Assembly (NCBI GenBank): GCA_964530075.1 | Contig: CAZGXU010000035.1 | Coordinates: forward strand, 1-21,995 | Length of the DNA: 21,995 nucleotides | Reading direction: 5' to 3' | Source: JANQEA01 sp964530075 | GTDB taxonomy: Bacteria > Bipolaricaulota > Bipolaricaulia > UBA7950 > UBA9294 | Shown: piece after piece, positions 13,855 to 21,995 of the stretch | How the letters are laid out: each line of letters starts with the position of its first letter | How positions within the stretch are numbered: the first letter of the stretch is position 1 | Position numbers and translations under genes: made by a program | The notes under the pieces: generated by a model | What the model was told of the DNA's origin: nothing | The model's database searches: none | Seen by the model: only the letters and a program-made list of their open reading frames with translations

Positions 13855-16506
13855 ATGCCCGGATTCCTGAAGCGTCATCAGAAGAAGGTTATCTGGCTCG
13901 TCGTTCTTGCGTTCTTCGTAGGAGGCGTGGGGCTCTTTTCACTCAACCAAACGGGTATTTTCCAGCGTACCCCTACGTCCGATGGCGAATCGGCATACGC
14001 GGCTTCGGTGAACGGGGAGAAGATCTCGAACGAATCGTATTCCACGGCCTTCACCAATCTGGTCAACCAATACTACGTCTACTACCAGCAGGCCGGGCAG
14101 GATGCCAACGAGATCTTCTCCGGGGCGAGCGGGGCGTTGATGATGCTGCAGTTGCAGGCGGACACGCTCCAGAGCCTCATCCAGCAAGTCCTCTACGATC
14201 AGGCGGCGGACGAGCAGCACATTCGGATCGGCCGTCAGGAGGTCGATGCGGCGTACGCGACGGAGTACAACAACCTCTTGCAGCAGAACGGGATCGACGA
14301 GGAGACCCTGGCGAACTACCTTGTCAGCCAGGGTCGGACCCTGGCCGGGTTCCAGCAGTCGCTGCGGAACGACATCGAAACGCAGATGAGAAATCAGGCG
14401 CTTCACGACGTCATCATCGGCGTCGTCGAGCCGACGGATGAAGAACTCCTCGCCTACTTCGAGGCGCACATCGCCAACTACGATGTCGAGGAGCAGGTCC
14501 GAGCCTCTCACATCCTTGTCGCCGACGAGGAGACGGCGCAGGAGGTCCGCGAGTCGCTGCTCGCCGGCGGAGACTTCGCCGAGCTGGCGAGTCAGTACTC
14601 GCAGGACACGAGCACCAAGGACAACGGCGGAGACCTGGGCTGGTTCGGACGGGGACAGACGGTCGAGGCGTTCGAGGAGGCCGCGTTCGCCCTGCAGGTC
14701 GGTGAGATCTCCGAACCGGTGGAGACGGAGTACGGGTGGCACATCATCAAGGTGACCGATCGGGAGGACGCCCACACCCCGACGCTCGACGAGGTGAAGG
14801 ACCAGGTCCGCGATGACTACATCGCCGATGAAGAGGCACAGCGATGGTCCGACTGGTACGACAGGCTCTACGCATCGAGCGAGATCGAGATCAGCCTCCC
14901 GCTCGTGAAGGCTTACCTGCTGCAGCAGGACGATCTCGAGGCCGGGTTGGCCGAGTTCGAGCGATTGCAGGACAGCGGCGAATCGAACGATCCGTACTTG
15001 CCATACTACATCGGTCGGATCGACGAGGCGCTGGCGGCGGCGAAGGCCGATGAACGGGCCGATCTTCTGGAGATCGAGGAACCGACCGAGGAACAGCAGG
15101 CGCAGATCGACGAGCTCCTTCGCGCGCAGGAGGAGTACGAGGACGCCGCCCTGGCTCAGTACCTGCAGGCCCTGGAGGAAGTCGACGCGGACGAGAAGTT
15201 CGTCACGCGCGTGCTCACGCTCGATCCGGACAGCGCGTCGGCCCGGTATCTGCTGGGGAAGCTGCTGATGGATCGGGGCGACGTCGTCGGGGCGGAGGAG
15301 CAGTTCCAGGAAGTGATCTACAAGACCCCCGACTACGTCCCGGCGTACATCGCCTCCGGGGATCTGTCACTGAAGCAGGGCGCAGCGGTGCAGGCGATCC
15401 AGCGATACGAGGAGGCCCTGACGCTCCGCCCCGACGATATCACGATCATGACGAAGCTGGTCACCGCCTATCTGGCGGTCGGGTACCTGGGCGAGGCGGA
15501 GGAGACGCTTCGGAAGATCGCGCAGATCGATCCGAGCAACGTGAAGATGCAGATCGCTGAAGGGGACGTGGCCCAGGCCCGGCTCGAGCAAGCGGTCCAG
15601 GACCGGGACGAGCTGCTCGCCGTCGAGGAGAGAACCCCCGAAGATGAGGAGCGGCTCGGCGAACTGGCTCAGCAGATCGAGGGCTACTCCGCGACGGCGA
15701 TTGACCGGTTCGAGAAGGGATTGCAGAGCGGTGGGTCGCTCGACCTCCACGTGAAGTTGGGCCAGGTCTACCTTCTCATCGGGCATCTCGACGACGCGGA
15801 GGACGAATTTCGCCGAGTGATGATCCAGGCGCCGTATCGGGTCGAGGCTTACACGGGCCTGGCCGAGGTGTTGGCGCAGCGCGGCGACGTCGAGGGCGCG
15901 GTGGAGAACCTGCAGTTCGCCTACACGCGGTCGCTCGACGATGTGCAAAGGGAAGAGATCACGAAACGGATTTTGGACTTCACCCCGGACGACACGACGA
16001 CACGTCTCCGGCTGGCGCAGGCCCTCGCCGGGCAGTACAAGTGGAGCGCCGCGACGAGGGAGTACGCCGCGGTCCTCGATGCGAAGCCGGACTCGATCGA
16101 GGCCTACCTCGGCATCGCCGAGGCGTACCGGTGGAGGAACGACCCGTCGACGGCGATCGAGTACCTCCAGCGCGGCCTGACGCACGCGGAATACGAGGAC
16201 GACAAGGCCTCTCTCTACGAGGAGCTGTTGGTCGCGGCTCAAGCGGAGGTCGGCGCCGGTCAGCCGTTCACGCCGGTCGGGCTCGACGCGCGGATCGGCC
16301 TGGCGCGGATCTATCTCGACGAAGGGAAGACCGACGAGGCGGTGGACCAGCTGGAGCTGGTCCGGAAGGACGACGCGGGCTACCGGGCCGACGAGGTTCT
16401 CGCGCTGCTGATCGAGGCGGGCGTGGAAGAGCCCCCGGCCGAGGCGAACTCAGGCGCGGCCGACTCGCTGGACGAGTCGCCGAACACGGTTCCGGATGAG
16501 GAGTGA
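13855..16506 (+). CDS. Membrane-anchored SurA/PpiD-like peptidyl-prolyl isomerase fused to a TPR array
   Basis: An 883-residue envelope protein. A basic start (MPGFLKRHQKKVIW) and one uncleaved helix (about 13-31) anchor it in the inner membrane with the bulk outside. Residues about 45-200 form a SurA_N/PpiD-type chaperone domain (ASVNGEKISNESY...). Residues about 214-303 form a parvulin domain (ASHILVADEETAQEV, GDFAELASQYSQDTSTKDNGGDLGWFGRG, EYGWHIIKVTDR). The remaining ~550 residues form a TPR superhelix interrupted by acidic, glutamate-rich segments (about 400-440 and 580-610), ending in an acidic tail. The parvulin part isomerises prolyl bonds and assists folding of exported proteins; the TPR part probably binds partners. 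PpiD (623 residues) and SurA (428) lack such a tail. The last 11 bases overlap mazG. Confidence 0.87.
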   Translation: MPGFLKRHQKKVIWLVVLAFFVGGVGLFSLNQTGIFQRTPTSDGESAYAASVNGEKISNESYSTAFTNLVNQYYVYYQQAGQDANEIFSGASGALMMLQLQADTLQSLIQQVLYDQAADEQHIRIGRQEVDAAYATEYNNLLQQNGIDEETLANYLVSQGRTLAGFQQSLRNDIETQMRNQALHDVIIGVVEPTDEELLAYFEAHIANYDVEEQVRASHILVADEETAQEVRESLLAGGDFAELASQYSQDTSTKDNGGDLGWFGRGQTVEAFEEAAFALQVGEISEPVETEYGWHIIKVTDREDAHTPTLDEVKDQVRDDYIADEEAQRWSDWYDRLYASSEIEISLPLVKAYLLQQDDLEAGLAEFERLQDSGESNDPYLPYYIGRIDEALAAAKADERADLLEIEEPTEEQQAQIDELLRAQEEYEDAALAQYLQALEEVDADEKFVTRVLTLDPDSASARYLLGKLLMDRGDVVGAEEQFQEVIYKTPDYVPAYIASGDLSLKQGAAVQAIQRYEEALTLRPDDITIMTKLVTAYLAVGYLGEAEETLRKIAQIDPSNVKMQIAEGDVAQARLEQAVQDRDELLAVEERTPEDEERLGELAQQIEGYSATAIDRFEKGLQSGGSLDLHVKLGQVYLLIGHLDDAEDEFRRVMIQAPYRVEAYTGLAEVLAQRGDVEGAVENLQFAYTRSLDDVQREEITKRILDFTPDDTTTRLRLAQALAGQYKWSAATREYAAVLDAKPDSIEAYLGIAEAYRWRNDPSTAIEYLQRGLTHAEYEDDKASLYEELLVAAQAEVGAGQPFTPVGLDARIGLARIYLDEGKTDEAVDQLELVRKDDAGYRADEVLALLIEAGVEEPPAEANSGAADSLDESPNTVPDEE

Positions 16507-17098
16507 CGCCTTCTCGGGTCTCGTCGACTTGATTGCCCGACTGCGCGATCCCGCGGACGGGTGTCCGTGGGATCGGGCGCAGGACCACGCTTCGCTCCGT
16601 CCGTACATGCTCGAGGAGGCCTACGAGACGATCGGCGCGATTGACGGCGGCGATCCGAGCGCACTGGCCTCCGAGCTGGGCGACGTTCTCCTCCAGGTCT
16701 TGCTGCACAGCCAGATCGCGTCCGAGCGAGGGGAGTTCACGATCGACGACGTCATCGCGGGCTTGTTCGAGAAGCTGACGCGTCGACATCCGCACGTCTT
16801 CGGGGACGCTTCGAACGACCTTCCGTCGATTCACAGGCGATGGGAGGAGATCAAGTCGCAGGAGAACCGGGCCGAGGCGACGCTCCCGATCCTCGTCAGG
16901 GCGCGCAAGGTCGCCTCCGCGTTGACGGAGCGGGAGCGATCGTCCCTGATCGAAGCAGGAAGGACCGGATGGGCCCCGGAGGCGCGCGCCGGGGCGCGGA
17001 TTCTCGCGGCCATCGACGCGGCGTGGGGGGAAGGGTTCGATCCGGAACTGGCGTTGCGGAAGGCGCTCGATCGGCTCGGCGAGGAGACGTCCGGATGA
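16496..17098 (+). CDS. mazG: MazG-family nucleoside triphosphate pyrophosphohydrolase
   Basis: MazG hydrolyses NTPs and dNTPs to the monophosphate and pyrophosphate, cleaning the nucleotide pool. The catalytic domain fills the first ~110 residues: LRDPADGCPWDRAQDHASLR, then metal-binding E40-E41-x-x-E44, then E60-x-x-D63 in SELGDVLLQVLLHSQIA, then RRHPHVFG. The protein is 200 residues, shorter than two-domain E. coli MazG (263). The second domain is reduced and keeps RWEEIKSQE and a conserved-looking C-terminal helix. It overlaps the foldase gene by 11 bases and has no clear ribosome-binding site, so it is probably translated by coupling. Confidence 0.92.
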   Translation: MRSDAFSGLVDLIARLRDPADGCPWDRAQDHASLRPYMLEEAYETIGAIDGGDPSALASELGDVLLQVLLHSQIASERGEFTIDDVIAGLFEKLTRRHPHVFGDASNDLPSIHRRWEEIKSQENRAEATLPILVRARKVASALTERERSSLIEAGRTGWAPEARAGARILAAIDAAWGEGFDPELALRKALDRLGEETSG

Positions 17099-17355
17099 CC
17101 GACGCGGTCGTCTACTGGATTGGCACCACCGAGGAGGAGATCCACTACCTCGACGCGATCGTCAGTGCGTACGACGGGCTGGCCTCGGTTCGCCGCGAGT
17201 ATCGCCTGCGAGACGGAGAGACGCAGTACAAGGTCTACGTCTCACCCGGCATGGAGGGCGAGTTCCTCGAGCTGATGGCGCGGCTCCGGGAGACGGCGAA
17301 GATCGGGACGGTCGTCCGGGAGGAGAACGGGGATGCGCCTTCTTCGGGCGACTGA
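17095..17355 (+). CDS. DUF4911 family small protein
   Basis: An 86-residue cytoplasmic protein. The arrangement of a short first strand, then IHYLDAIVSAYDGLASVRREY, then YKVYVSPGMEGEFLELMARL matches what I know of the DUF4911 family, whose function is unknown. The ATG overlaps the mazG stop as ATGA and follows GAGGAG (17081-17086) at 8 bases. Its last 23 bases overlap the YqeG-like gene. The compact overlap suggests the three proteins are made in set proportion and may act together. Confidence 0.7.
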   Translation: MTDAVVYWIGTTEEEIHYLDAIVSAYDGLASVRREYRLRDGETQYKVYVSPGMEGEFLELMARLRETAKIGTVVREENGDAPSSGD

Positions 17356-17782
17356 GACGGCCGAGACGATCTTCGATGTCGACTACGACCGGCTTTGCGC
17401 GTCGGGGAAGCGCGTCCTTCTTTTCGACCTGGACAACACGCTCGGAAAGCGGGGGATGGAACATCTGCCGGAGCGGATCCTCGGGTTCCTGCTGGTGCTG
17501 CGGGAGCGCGGCTTCGCGGTCGGCGTCCTGACAAACCGGAGGCGGAACGCCGAGGCCCCGGCGGTCCGCACGCTGAGGGAACACGTTCCCGTCGTCCACG
17601 CGGCCGGGAAACCGTCGCGGCGGGGCTTCCTCAAACTTCTCGATCTGCTGGGTGGAACGCCGGCCGACGCGGTGATGATCGGCGATCGCCGCTTGACGGA
17701 CGTTCTCGGGGCCAATCGGCTGGGGATCCACTCGATCCGCGTGAGGCGCAGGGAGAGTGCGACGGGCGGCGGTTCCGACTGA
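17333..17782 (+). CDS. YqeG-family HAD-type (IIIA) phosphatase
   Basis: A 149-residue cytoplasmic protein, a little shorter than B. subtilis YqeG (172). HAD motif I is FDLDNTL with D32 and D34, motif II is VLTN, motif III is a lysine near K-PSRRGF, and motif IV is MIGDRRLTDVLGANRLG. Family members dephosphorylate small molecules; some bacterial and plant relatives are linked to phosphatidylglycerophosphate phosphatase activity. If true here, it would complete the step after PgsA, encoded about 10 kb away; that is inference. The ATG follows GGGAGGAGAAC at good spacing, inside the end of the DUF4911 gene. It is the last gene of the rightward cluster and is convergent with dppC. Confidence 0.85.
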   Translation: MRLLRATETAETIFDVDYDRLCASGKRVLLFDLDNTLGKRGMEHLPERILGFLLVLRERGFAVGVLTNRRRNAEAPAVRTLREHVPVVHAAGKPSRRGFLKLLDLLGGTPADAVMIGDRRLTDVLGANRLGIHSIRVRRRESATGGGSD

Positions 17783-17850
17783 GACGGGGCGGAAAGGCAG
17801 GCCGAGGGAATCGAGCCGACGTGTTCGCGGTACAGCCCCTGCGATCCGGG

Positions 17851-18744
17851 TCAGGCCACCCCGCGGAGCCGCGGGTCGAGAATGTCGCGCAGCGCGTCGC
17901 CGACGAGGTTCCAGCTGAGACAGAACAGCGTGATCGCCACACTCGGGTAGATCACCACGTACCAATAGGCGAGCGGGTTGCCCTGGAAGCCGATGACCCA
18001 GTTGCGGGAGAAGCTGATCAGCTGCCCCCAGTCGGCGTAGCCCGTGGGAGCTCCCACACCCAGGAAACTGAGGGCCGCTGCGGTGATCACGATCGAACCC
18101 ATCGCCATCGTCCCCTGAACGGCGACTGGCCAGATCGCGTTGGGAAGGATGTGGCGGGTCAGCAAGCGGAACGTCCCGGCTCCCGCGGCGCGGGCCGCGA
18201 GGACGTACTCCGATTCGCGGATCTGCAGGATGTCGCCGCGGATCAGACGCGCGTACCCCATCCATCCCAAGGTGATCAGCGCGATCATCACGTTGTCGAG
18301 CCCGCGACCGAGAATGGTGGTCAAGACCATCGCCCCGACGAGGAACGGGAACGCGTAGAAGATGTCCGTGATCCGCATGATCGCCTCGTCGAGCAATCCT
18401 CCGTAGAACGCCGAGATCGACCCGATGACGATGCCGATCGCCGCGGAACAGCCGACGACAATCAGGGAGATGACCCAAGCCGATCTCGTGCCCCAGACGA
18501 GGCCGTAGTAGATGTCGTATTGGCCTTCCGTGGTCCCGAACGGGTGCTTCTCGCTTGGCGCTCTCGGAGTCGGCGAGAACCCGTCGCGGGGTATGCGATA
18601 TGGCTCGTGCTCCCAGGCGGGTGGGGCGAGAACCGGAGCAAGGATCGCGACTACCAGGAAGAAGACGAGGAGGAGCAACCCGATCACACCGAGGGGGTTG
18701 CGCATGAACTTCCTGACGGTCCTGTACTTCCTCTTCTTCCTCAT
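17851..18744 (-). CDS. dppC: Peptide ABC transporter permease, DppC/OppC type
   Basis: A 297-residue inner-membrane subunit of an oligopeptide/dipeptide importer. It starts MRKKRKYRTVRKFMRNPLGVIGL, with the N-terminal segment typical of OppC/DppC, a first helix (about 18-38), an external loop ending HPFGTTEGQYDIYYGLVWG, then about five more helices. The EAA loop that docks the ATPase reads EYVLAARAAGAGTFRLLTRHILPN. The end DILDPRLRG is characteristic. The ATG at 18744 overlaps the dppB stop as ATGA; a longer upstream frame in this phase is the shadow of dppB. It is the last gene of the operon, and no ATPase gene follows before the convergent YqeG-like gene. Confidence 0.92.
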   Translation of the reverse strand: MRKKRKYRTVRKFMRNPLGVIGLLLLVFFLVVAILAPVLAPPAWEHEPYRIPRDGFSPTPRAPSEKHPFGTTEGQYDIYYGLVWGTRSAWVISLIVVGCSAAIGIVIGSISAFYGGLLDEAIMRITDIFYAFPFLVGAMVLTTILGRGLDNVMIALITLGWMGYARLIRGDILQIRESEYVLAARAAGAGTFRLLTRHILPNAIWPVAVQGTMAMGSIVITAAALSFLGVGAPTGYADWGQLISFSRNWVIGFQGNPLAYWYVVIYPSVAITLFCLSWNLVGDALRDILDPRLRGVA

Positions 18745-19778
18745 TCGAGTCTCACTCTCGGGTCGATCTGCGCGTACAAGATGTCGACGATCAGGTTCGC
18801 CACGACGATCAGGACCCCATTGAACAACAAGTAACCCAGGAGCGCGGGGACATCGAACGTCTGGGCGGCCCGTGCGGCCCAGCGGCCGAGCCCATGGAAG
18901 TCGAAGATCGTCTCCGTGATCACGAGCCCGTTGAACAGAAAGGCGACGGTGATCCCTGCGACGGTGATCGGTGCGATCAGCGCATTCCGCCGCGCGTGTC
19001 GCCTGATCACGACGCGCTCTTTCAGACCTTTGGCGCGGGCCGTGGTGACGTAATCCTGTCGCAGCGTCTCGAGCATGCTGGCCCGCGTGATTCGGAGGAG
19101 CATCGCCCAGGAGACGAGCGACAGTACGATGACGGGAAGGACCAGGTGGCGCACCGCGTCGACGAACACGAACCAATTCCAGTTCAGAATCGCATCAAGT
19201 GAGATGATTCCGGTGTAACTGGTGAAATCGGCGGACCGGATGACGGCGGCGGCATCGAGCCCGATTTGACCCGGAGGGAACCACTGCAACACGCCGTAGA
19301 AGAGGAAGAGCGCCAGCAGTCCGGCGACGAACGTCGGGAGGGACCACCCGACGATGGCGAAGACGCGGGTCACATGATCGAACAGCTTGTTGTGGCGGAC
19401 GGCCGACGCCGATCCGAGCAGGATTCCGCCCAGCACGATGGGTAAAGCCGACCAAAGCGCAAGCTCGACCGATACGGGGAAGAACCGCTTGAATGCCCCG
19501 GAAACAGGTCGTGCTGCGGATTCGGACCATCCGAGGTCGCCTCTCACCACCTGCCCGAGCCACGAAGCGAACTGCACGTAGATCGGCCGATCCAGACCGT
19601 ATCGGTGGATCATGACGTCGAGGTTCTCGCTCAGCTGCTTCAGCTCGTTGGGATTGTCGATGTAGAGCGAGAGTCGCTTCACCGGACTGAGGAGTTGCAT
19701 CATCCCGAAGACGAGCAGGATGCAGCCGAAGACGACGACGGGGATCAGGAGGAGTCGCCGGACGATGAACGTGATCAT
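18741..19778 (-). CDS. dppB: Peptide ABC transporter permease, DppB/OppB type
   Basis: A 345-residue inner-membrane partner of DppC, of usual length. It starts MITFIVRRLLLIPVVVFGCILLVF and has the family external loop with RYGLDRPIYVQFASWLGQVVRGDLGWS (about 59-85). The EAA loop is DYVTTARAKGLKERVVIRRH..RNALIAPI, and it ends DILYAQIDPRVRLE. About six membrane helices are visible. The ATG at 19778 follows a weak GAAAGGG. The gap of 72 bases to the upstream binding-protein gene holds a strong hairpin, which may lower permease expression relative to the binding protein. Confidence 0.92.
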   Translation of the reverse strand: MITFIVRRLLLIPVVVFGCILLVFGMMQLLSPVKRLSLYIDNPNELKQLSENLDVMIHRYGLDRPIYVQFASWLGQVVRGDLGWSESAARPVSGAFKRFFPVSVELALWSALPIVLGGILLGSASAVRHNKLFDHVTRVFAIVGWSLPTFVAGLLALFLFYGVLQWFPPGQIGLDAAAVIRSADFTSYTGIISLDAILNWNWFVFVDAVRHLVLPVIVLSLVSWAMLLRITRASMLETLRQDYVTTARAKGLKERVVIRRHARRNALIAPITVAGITVAFLFNGLVITETIFDFHGLGRWAARAAQTFDVPALLGYLLFNGVLIVVANLIVDILYAQIDPRVRLE

Positions 19779-19796
19779 GCGGGCCCTTTCGAAGGA

Positions 19797-19826
19797 GGGG
19801 ACAGAGGCGTTTGCACCTCTGTCCCC
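19797..19826 (-). promoter_or_regulatory. Intercistronic hairpin between the binding-protein gene and dppB
   Basis: GGGGACAGAGG (19797-19807) and CCTCTGTCCCC (19816-19826) form a perfect 11-base-pair stem with an 8-base loop. There is no U-run after it on the transcribed strand, only TCCTTCG. It therefore looks more like a 3'-end stabiliser or partial terminator than a full terminator, a common arrangement after periplasmic binding-protein genes. Confidence 0.7.
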
Positions 19827-19850
19827 AAGACGTCTACCGATTTACTACCT

Positions 19851-21767
19851 TTAGTAGTCCTCGGTGTAGGTCTTCACGATCGAGTAGAAATAGGGGTCCG
19901 GGAACTGCGGGTTGAACGCCCAGCCTTGGATCCACCCCTGGACTACCCGATATCCGTTCGACTGCGGGAGCCACAGGTCGTAGCAGTCCTCGTACGACAT
20001 CTCCTGGATCTGCGTGTAGATCACGGCCCGCTCGTCCTGATCCGCCGTCGCCATCGCTGCTGTGACCAACGGGTCGTAGCGGTCGGCGAACATCTGGATC
20101 AGGGTCTCGCCCTGCCAACCGGAGAAGGTTCCGGTGGACGTGGCGAACGGGACGACGAAGTTGTGCGGATCCGGGAAGTCGGCGAGCCACCCGATTACGA
20201 AGAACGGCATCTGACCGCCGATCATCATGTCGAGGTACGTCGCCCACGGCACGCCGCGGACGTCGATGTGGAACTTCGGGTTCAACGACTCGATGTTGAG
20301 CTCGAGGATCTCGCACTGGACCTTTCGAGCGTCGTTCCCCTCGTTGTAGAGGAGGGTCATCGTGAACCCGTCCTCCCAGACCGCTCCACCGTGCGCCAGC
20401 TTGAACTCGTCTTCGGCCTTCTCGAGGTCGAAGTTGTAGACGATGTTCGGATCATCATCGTACGCCCAGGCGAACGCCTTCGGCACCGGGCCGATGGTGT
20501 CGTAACCGCCAACTTGGCCGAGCACGTCTTCGATGTACGTCGCGTCGTCGAAGCTGTATGCGAACGCTCTGCGCGCGTGCACATCGTTGAAGAAGTCGGC
20601 CGGGATTCCCGTCTCTCCGAGCTGGCCGTTCCCAACTAGGTCATTCCCCTCCATCACGAGGTCGGAGGTGAAGAACCCCGCCGGGTTCAGGCCGAGCGTC
20701 GGCAGATTGTAGTGGACGACGACGCCGGGAAGGCCCTCGACCTGCGGGACGTACTGCGGGTCGACGGTGACGATGTCCGCATCGCCGTTCTGGAACGCGA
20801 GGAGGCGATCCGTCCACTCCGAGACCTTCCGGTTCACGACATTCTTGACGGGGGCCGGGGCGCGCCAGTAGCCGTCGTACGCCTCGTAGACGACCTCGAT
20901 GCCCGGATCCCACAAGACGAGCTTGTAGGGGCCGGTCCCGTTGGCGACGTCGTAGAGCGGGGACTCCTCAGCGGCCTGACCGCCGCCGGGGTTGTAGTGC
21001 GCAGCCCACGTGTCCGGCTGGCCGTCCCAGCTTCCGACCTCCGCGCACCAGTCCTTGTCGAGGACGCTCGACCACGAACCACCCTGGGCGATGATCGACA
21101 GGAACGGCGGGTAGGGCGCGTCGAGGGTGAACACGACGCTGCCGCCGTCGGCGGAGACTTCAACCCAACCGTCGATCGCTTCGTAGACCGCCGCCTGCTG
21201 CTCGGGGGTCAGATCGGGGATCGTCTCGCCGCGATTGGTGTCGATCCCGAGGACGTCGTTGACCAACTGATACAGACGCGAGTACTTCGATCCGGAGAAC
21301 GGCTCGATGAACATCCAAATCGGGCCCCCGTCGCGGTCCTGGAGGATGGCCCGTTCGAACGAGTATTCGACGTCCTCCGCCGTCATCGCGTCGCCGTTGT
21401 GGAACGTGACGTTCTTCCGGATCGGGACCGTGTACTGAATCTTGCCGTCCGGCAGGGTCACGATCAGTCCGTTGGCCTCGGAAGGAACGACGGTCCCGAG
21501 CAACGGTTCGAGGTCGGCGATCGCGAGCGAGTAGCTGAGATCTTCGTCGTCCGCGTCGACGACGCCGACGGGCCACTGGAACAGACATTCGTAGACCTGG
21601 AACATCACGCCGCCGCTTGCCGTGTCATACGCGTACGCAGGATCCAAGGTGTTGATCGTCCCGTAGTCCATGTAGACTATTGTGTCGGGATTCTTGATCT
21701 CCTGCGCGATCCCGGCCGCGGCGAACGCAAAGACGAACACCAGCGAGATTGCGAGAAGTTTCTTCAC
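19851..21767 (-). CDS. Peptide ABC transporter extracellular solute-binding protein (family 5)
   Basis: A 638-residue secreted binding protein of the SBP_bac_5 (DppA/OppA) family, longer than typical members (520-560). The start is taken at GTG 21767, which follows AGGAGGT by 6 bases and yields a classic signal peptide (VKKLLAISLVFVFAFAAAGIA, cleavage expected after A21). A GTG at 21794 would add nine residues. There is no lipobox cysteine, so it is probably free in the periplasm or held by partners. Family blocks include TINTLDPAYAYDTASGGVMFQVYECL, VTFHNGDAMTAEDVEYSFERA, NGTGPYKLVLWDPG, DVHARRAFAYSFD and GWLADFPDPHNFV. It should deliver peptides or similar oligomeric ligands to DppBC. It is the first gene of a three-gene operon. 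Confidence 0.92.
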   Translation of the reverse strand: MKKLLAISLVFVFAFAAAGIAQEIKNPDTIVYMDYGTINTLDPAYAYDTASGGVMFQVYECLFQWPVGVVDADDEDLSYSLAIADLEPLLGTVVPSEANGLIVTLPDGKIQYTVPIRKNVTFHNGDAMTAEDVEYSFERAILQDRDGGPIWMFIEPFSGSKYSRLYQLVNDVLGIDTNRGETIPDLTPEQQAAVYEAIDGWVEVSADGGSVVFTLDAPYPPFLSIIAQGGSWSSVLDKDWCAEVGSWDGQPDTWAAHYNPGGGQAAEESPLYDVANGTGPYKLVLWDPGIEVVYEAYDGYWRAPAPVKNVVNRKVSEWTDRLLAFQNGDADIVTVDPQYVPQVEGLPGVVVHYNLPTLGLNPAGFFTSDLVMEGNDLVGNGQLGETGIPADFFNDVHARRAFAYSFDDATYIEDVLGQVGGYDTIGPVPKAFAWAYDDDPNIVYNFDLEKAEDEFKLAHGGAVWEDGFTMTLLYNEGNDARKVQCEILELNIESLNPKFHIDVRGVPWATYLDMMIGGQMPFFVIGWLADFPDPHNFVVPFATSTGTFSGWQGETLIQMFADRYDPLVTAAMATADQDERAVIYTQIQEMSYEDCYDLWLPQSNGYRVVQGWIQGWAFNPQFPDPYFYSIVKTYTEDY

Positions 21768-21910
21768 TGTACTACCTCCTACTTCTGTGCTCACATGTGC
21801 TGACGTGGGTTGCCAGCGCCAAGCCCTATCGCATCCTCTCCGTCAGGGCACCGACCTTCCCAGAAAGAAGGCGCCTTGACAACGACAACAACTAGTGGGT
21901 GAGGCAAACC

Positions 21911-21940
21911 AGTATATCGCACCTCTCGCCACCGAATCAA
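21911..21940 (-). promoter_or_regulatory. Promoter of the peptide transport operon
   Basis: Leftward: TTGATT (21935-21940), 18-base spacer, TATACT (21911-21916). The predicted start near 21904 gives a leader of about 137 bases. The leader holds two short hairpins (CCTTC/GAAGG and GCCCT/AGGGC) but no riboswitch I recognise. The sequence beyond 21941 to the window end shows nothing further. Confidence 0.6.
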
Positions 21941-21995
21941 CACCGCGAGCCCGTGTTGGGACGGCCGCCATCGCGCGAAGGCATGCGAAGGGGAC

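Noticed and set aside
19605..20639. Plus-strand frames opposite the binding-protein gene, including 20712-21803
   Set aside because: Antisense shadows of a well-supported family-5 binding protein, with biased composition.
21768..21995. Riboswitch or small RNA in the leader of the peptide operon
   Set aside because: Only short hairpins of five base pairs are visible; no recognised riboswitch core.

Overview
The window is dense, GC-rich bacterial chromosome with short intergenic gaps, no tRNA or rRNA gene, and no recognisable insertion sequence, phage or CRISPR. The gene set is housekeeping-like: pyruvate:ferredoxin oxidoreductase, NusA, RNase Y, SpoVS, PgsA, an RluA-family pseudouridine synthase, a cyclic-2,3-diphosphoglycerate-synthetase-like GTPase and a peptide ABC importer. 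PFOR points to an anaerobe. SpoVS together with RNase Y, DUF4911 and YqeG, in a high-GC genome with a short NusA, fits a deep-branching lineage such as Bipolaricaulota (OP1/Acetothermia) or a relative. That placement is inference with low to moderate confidence.

Left part (1-4866). The N-terminal half of PFOR (nifJ) runs leftward off the window. It is divergent from an MFS exporter whose promoter sits almost on its start codon. Downstream of the exporter is a 67-residue secreted protein built from four exact PINVGGT heptads on a 12-residue period, with a strong ribosome-binding site and a textbook terminator. This is the most unusual gene in the window. It is followed by a cupin/HD-GYP fusion (probable c-di-GMP phosphodiesterase) overlapping an unlisted 58-residue two-helix membrane protein.

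Middle (4867-8020). A cDPG-synthetase-like GTPase reads leftward. A short CDP-alcohol phosphatidyltransferase (pgsA) reads rightward from a promoter that predicts a leaderless mRNA. An RluA/RluD-family synthase reads leftward, divergent from nusA.

Right-reading cluster (8021-17782). A tiny open reading frame overlaps the nusA start by ATGA. It is followed by nusA, an HAE3-type RND transporter, rny (RNase Y), spoVS, a membrane-anchored SurA/PpiD-like foldase fused to a long TPR array, mazG, a DUF4911 gene and a YqeG-type HAD phosphatase. The last four overlap. Promoter-like sites before nusA, rny and the foldase suggest one long unit with internal promoters. The cluster joins transcription elongation, RNA decay, envelope transport and folding, and nucleotide clean-up.

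Right edge (17851-21995). A leftward operon encodes a peptide-binding protein and two permeases (DppB/DppC-like), with a strong hairpin between the binding protein and dppB. No ATPase gene accompanies it here. The promoter and leader occupy the last ~230 bases. No gap without a gene exceeds 300 bases.
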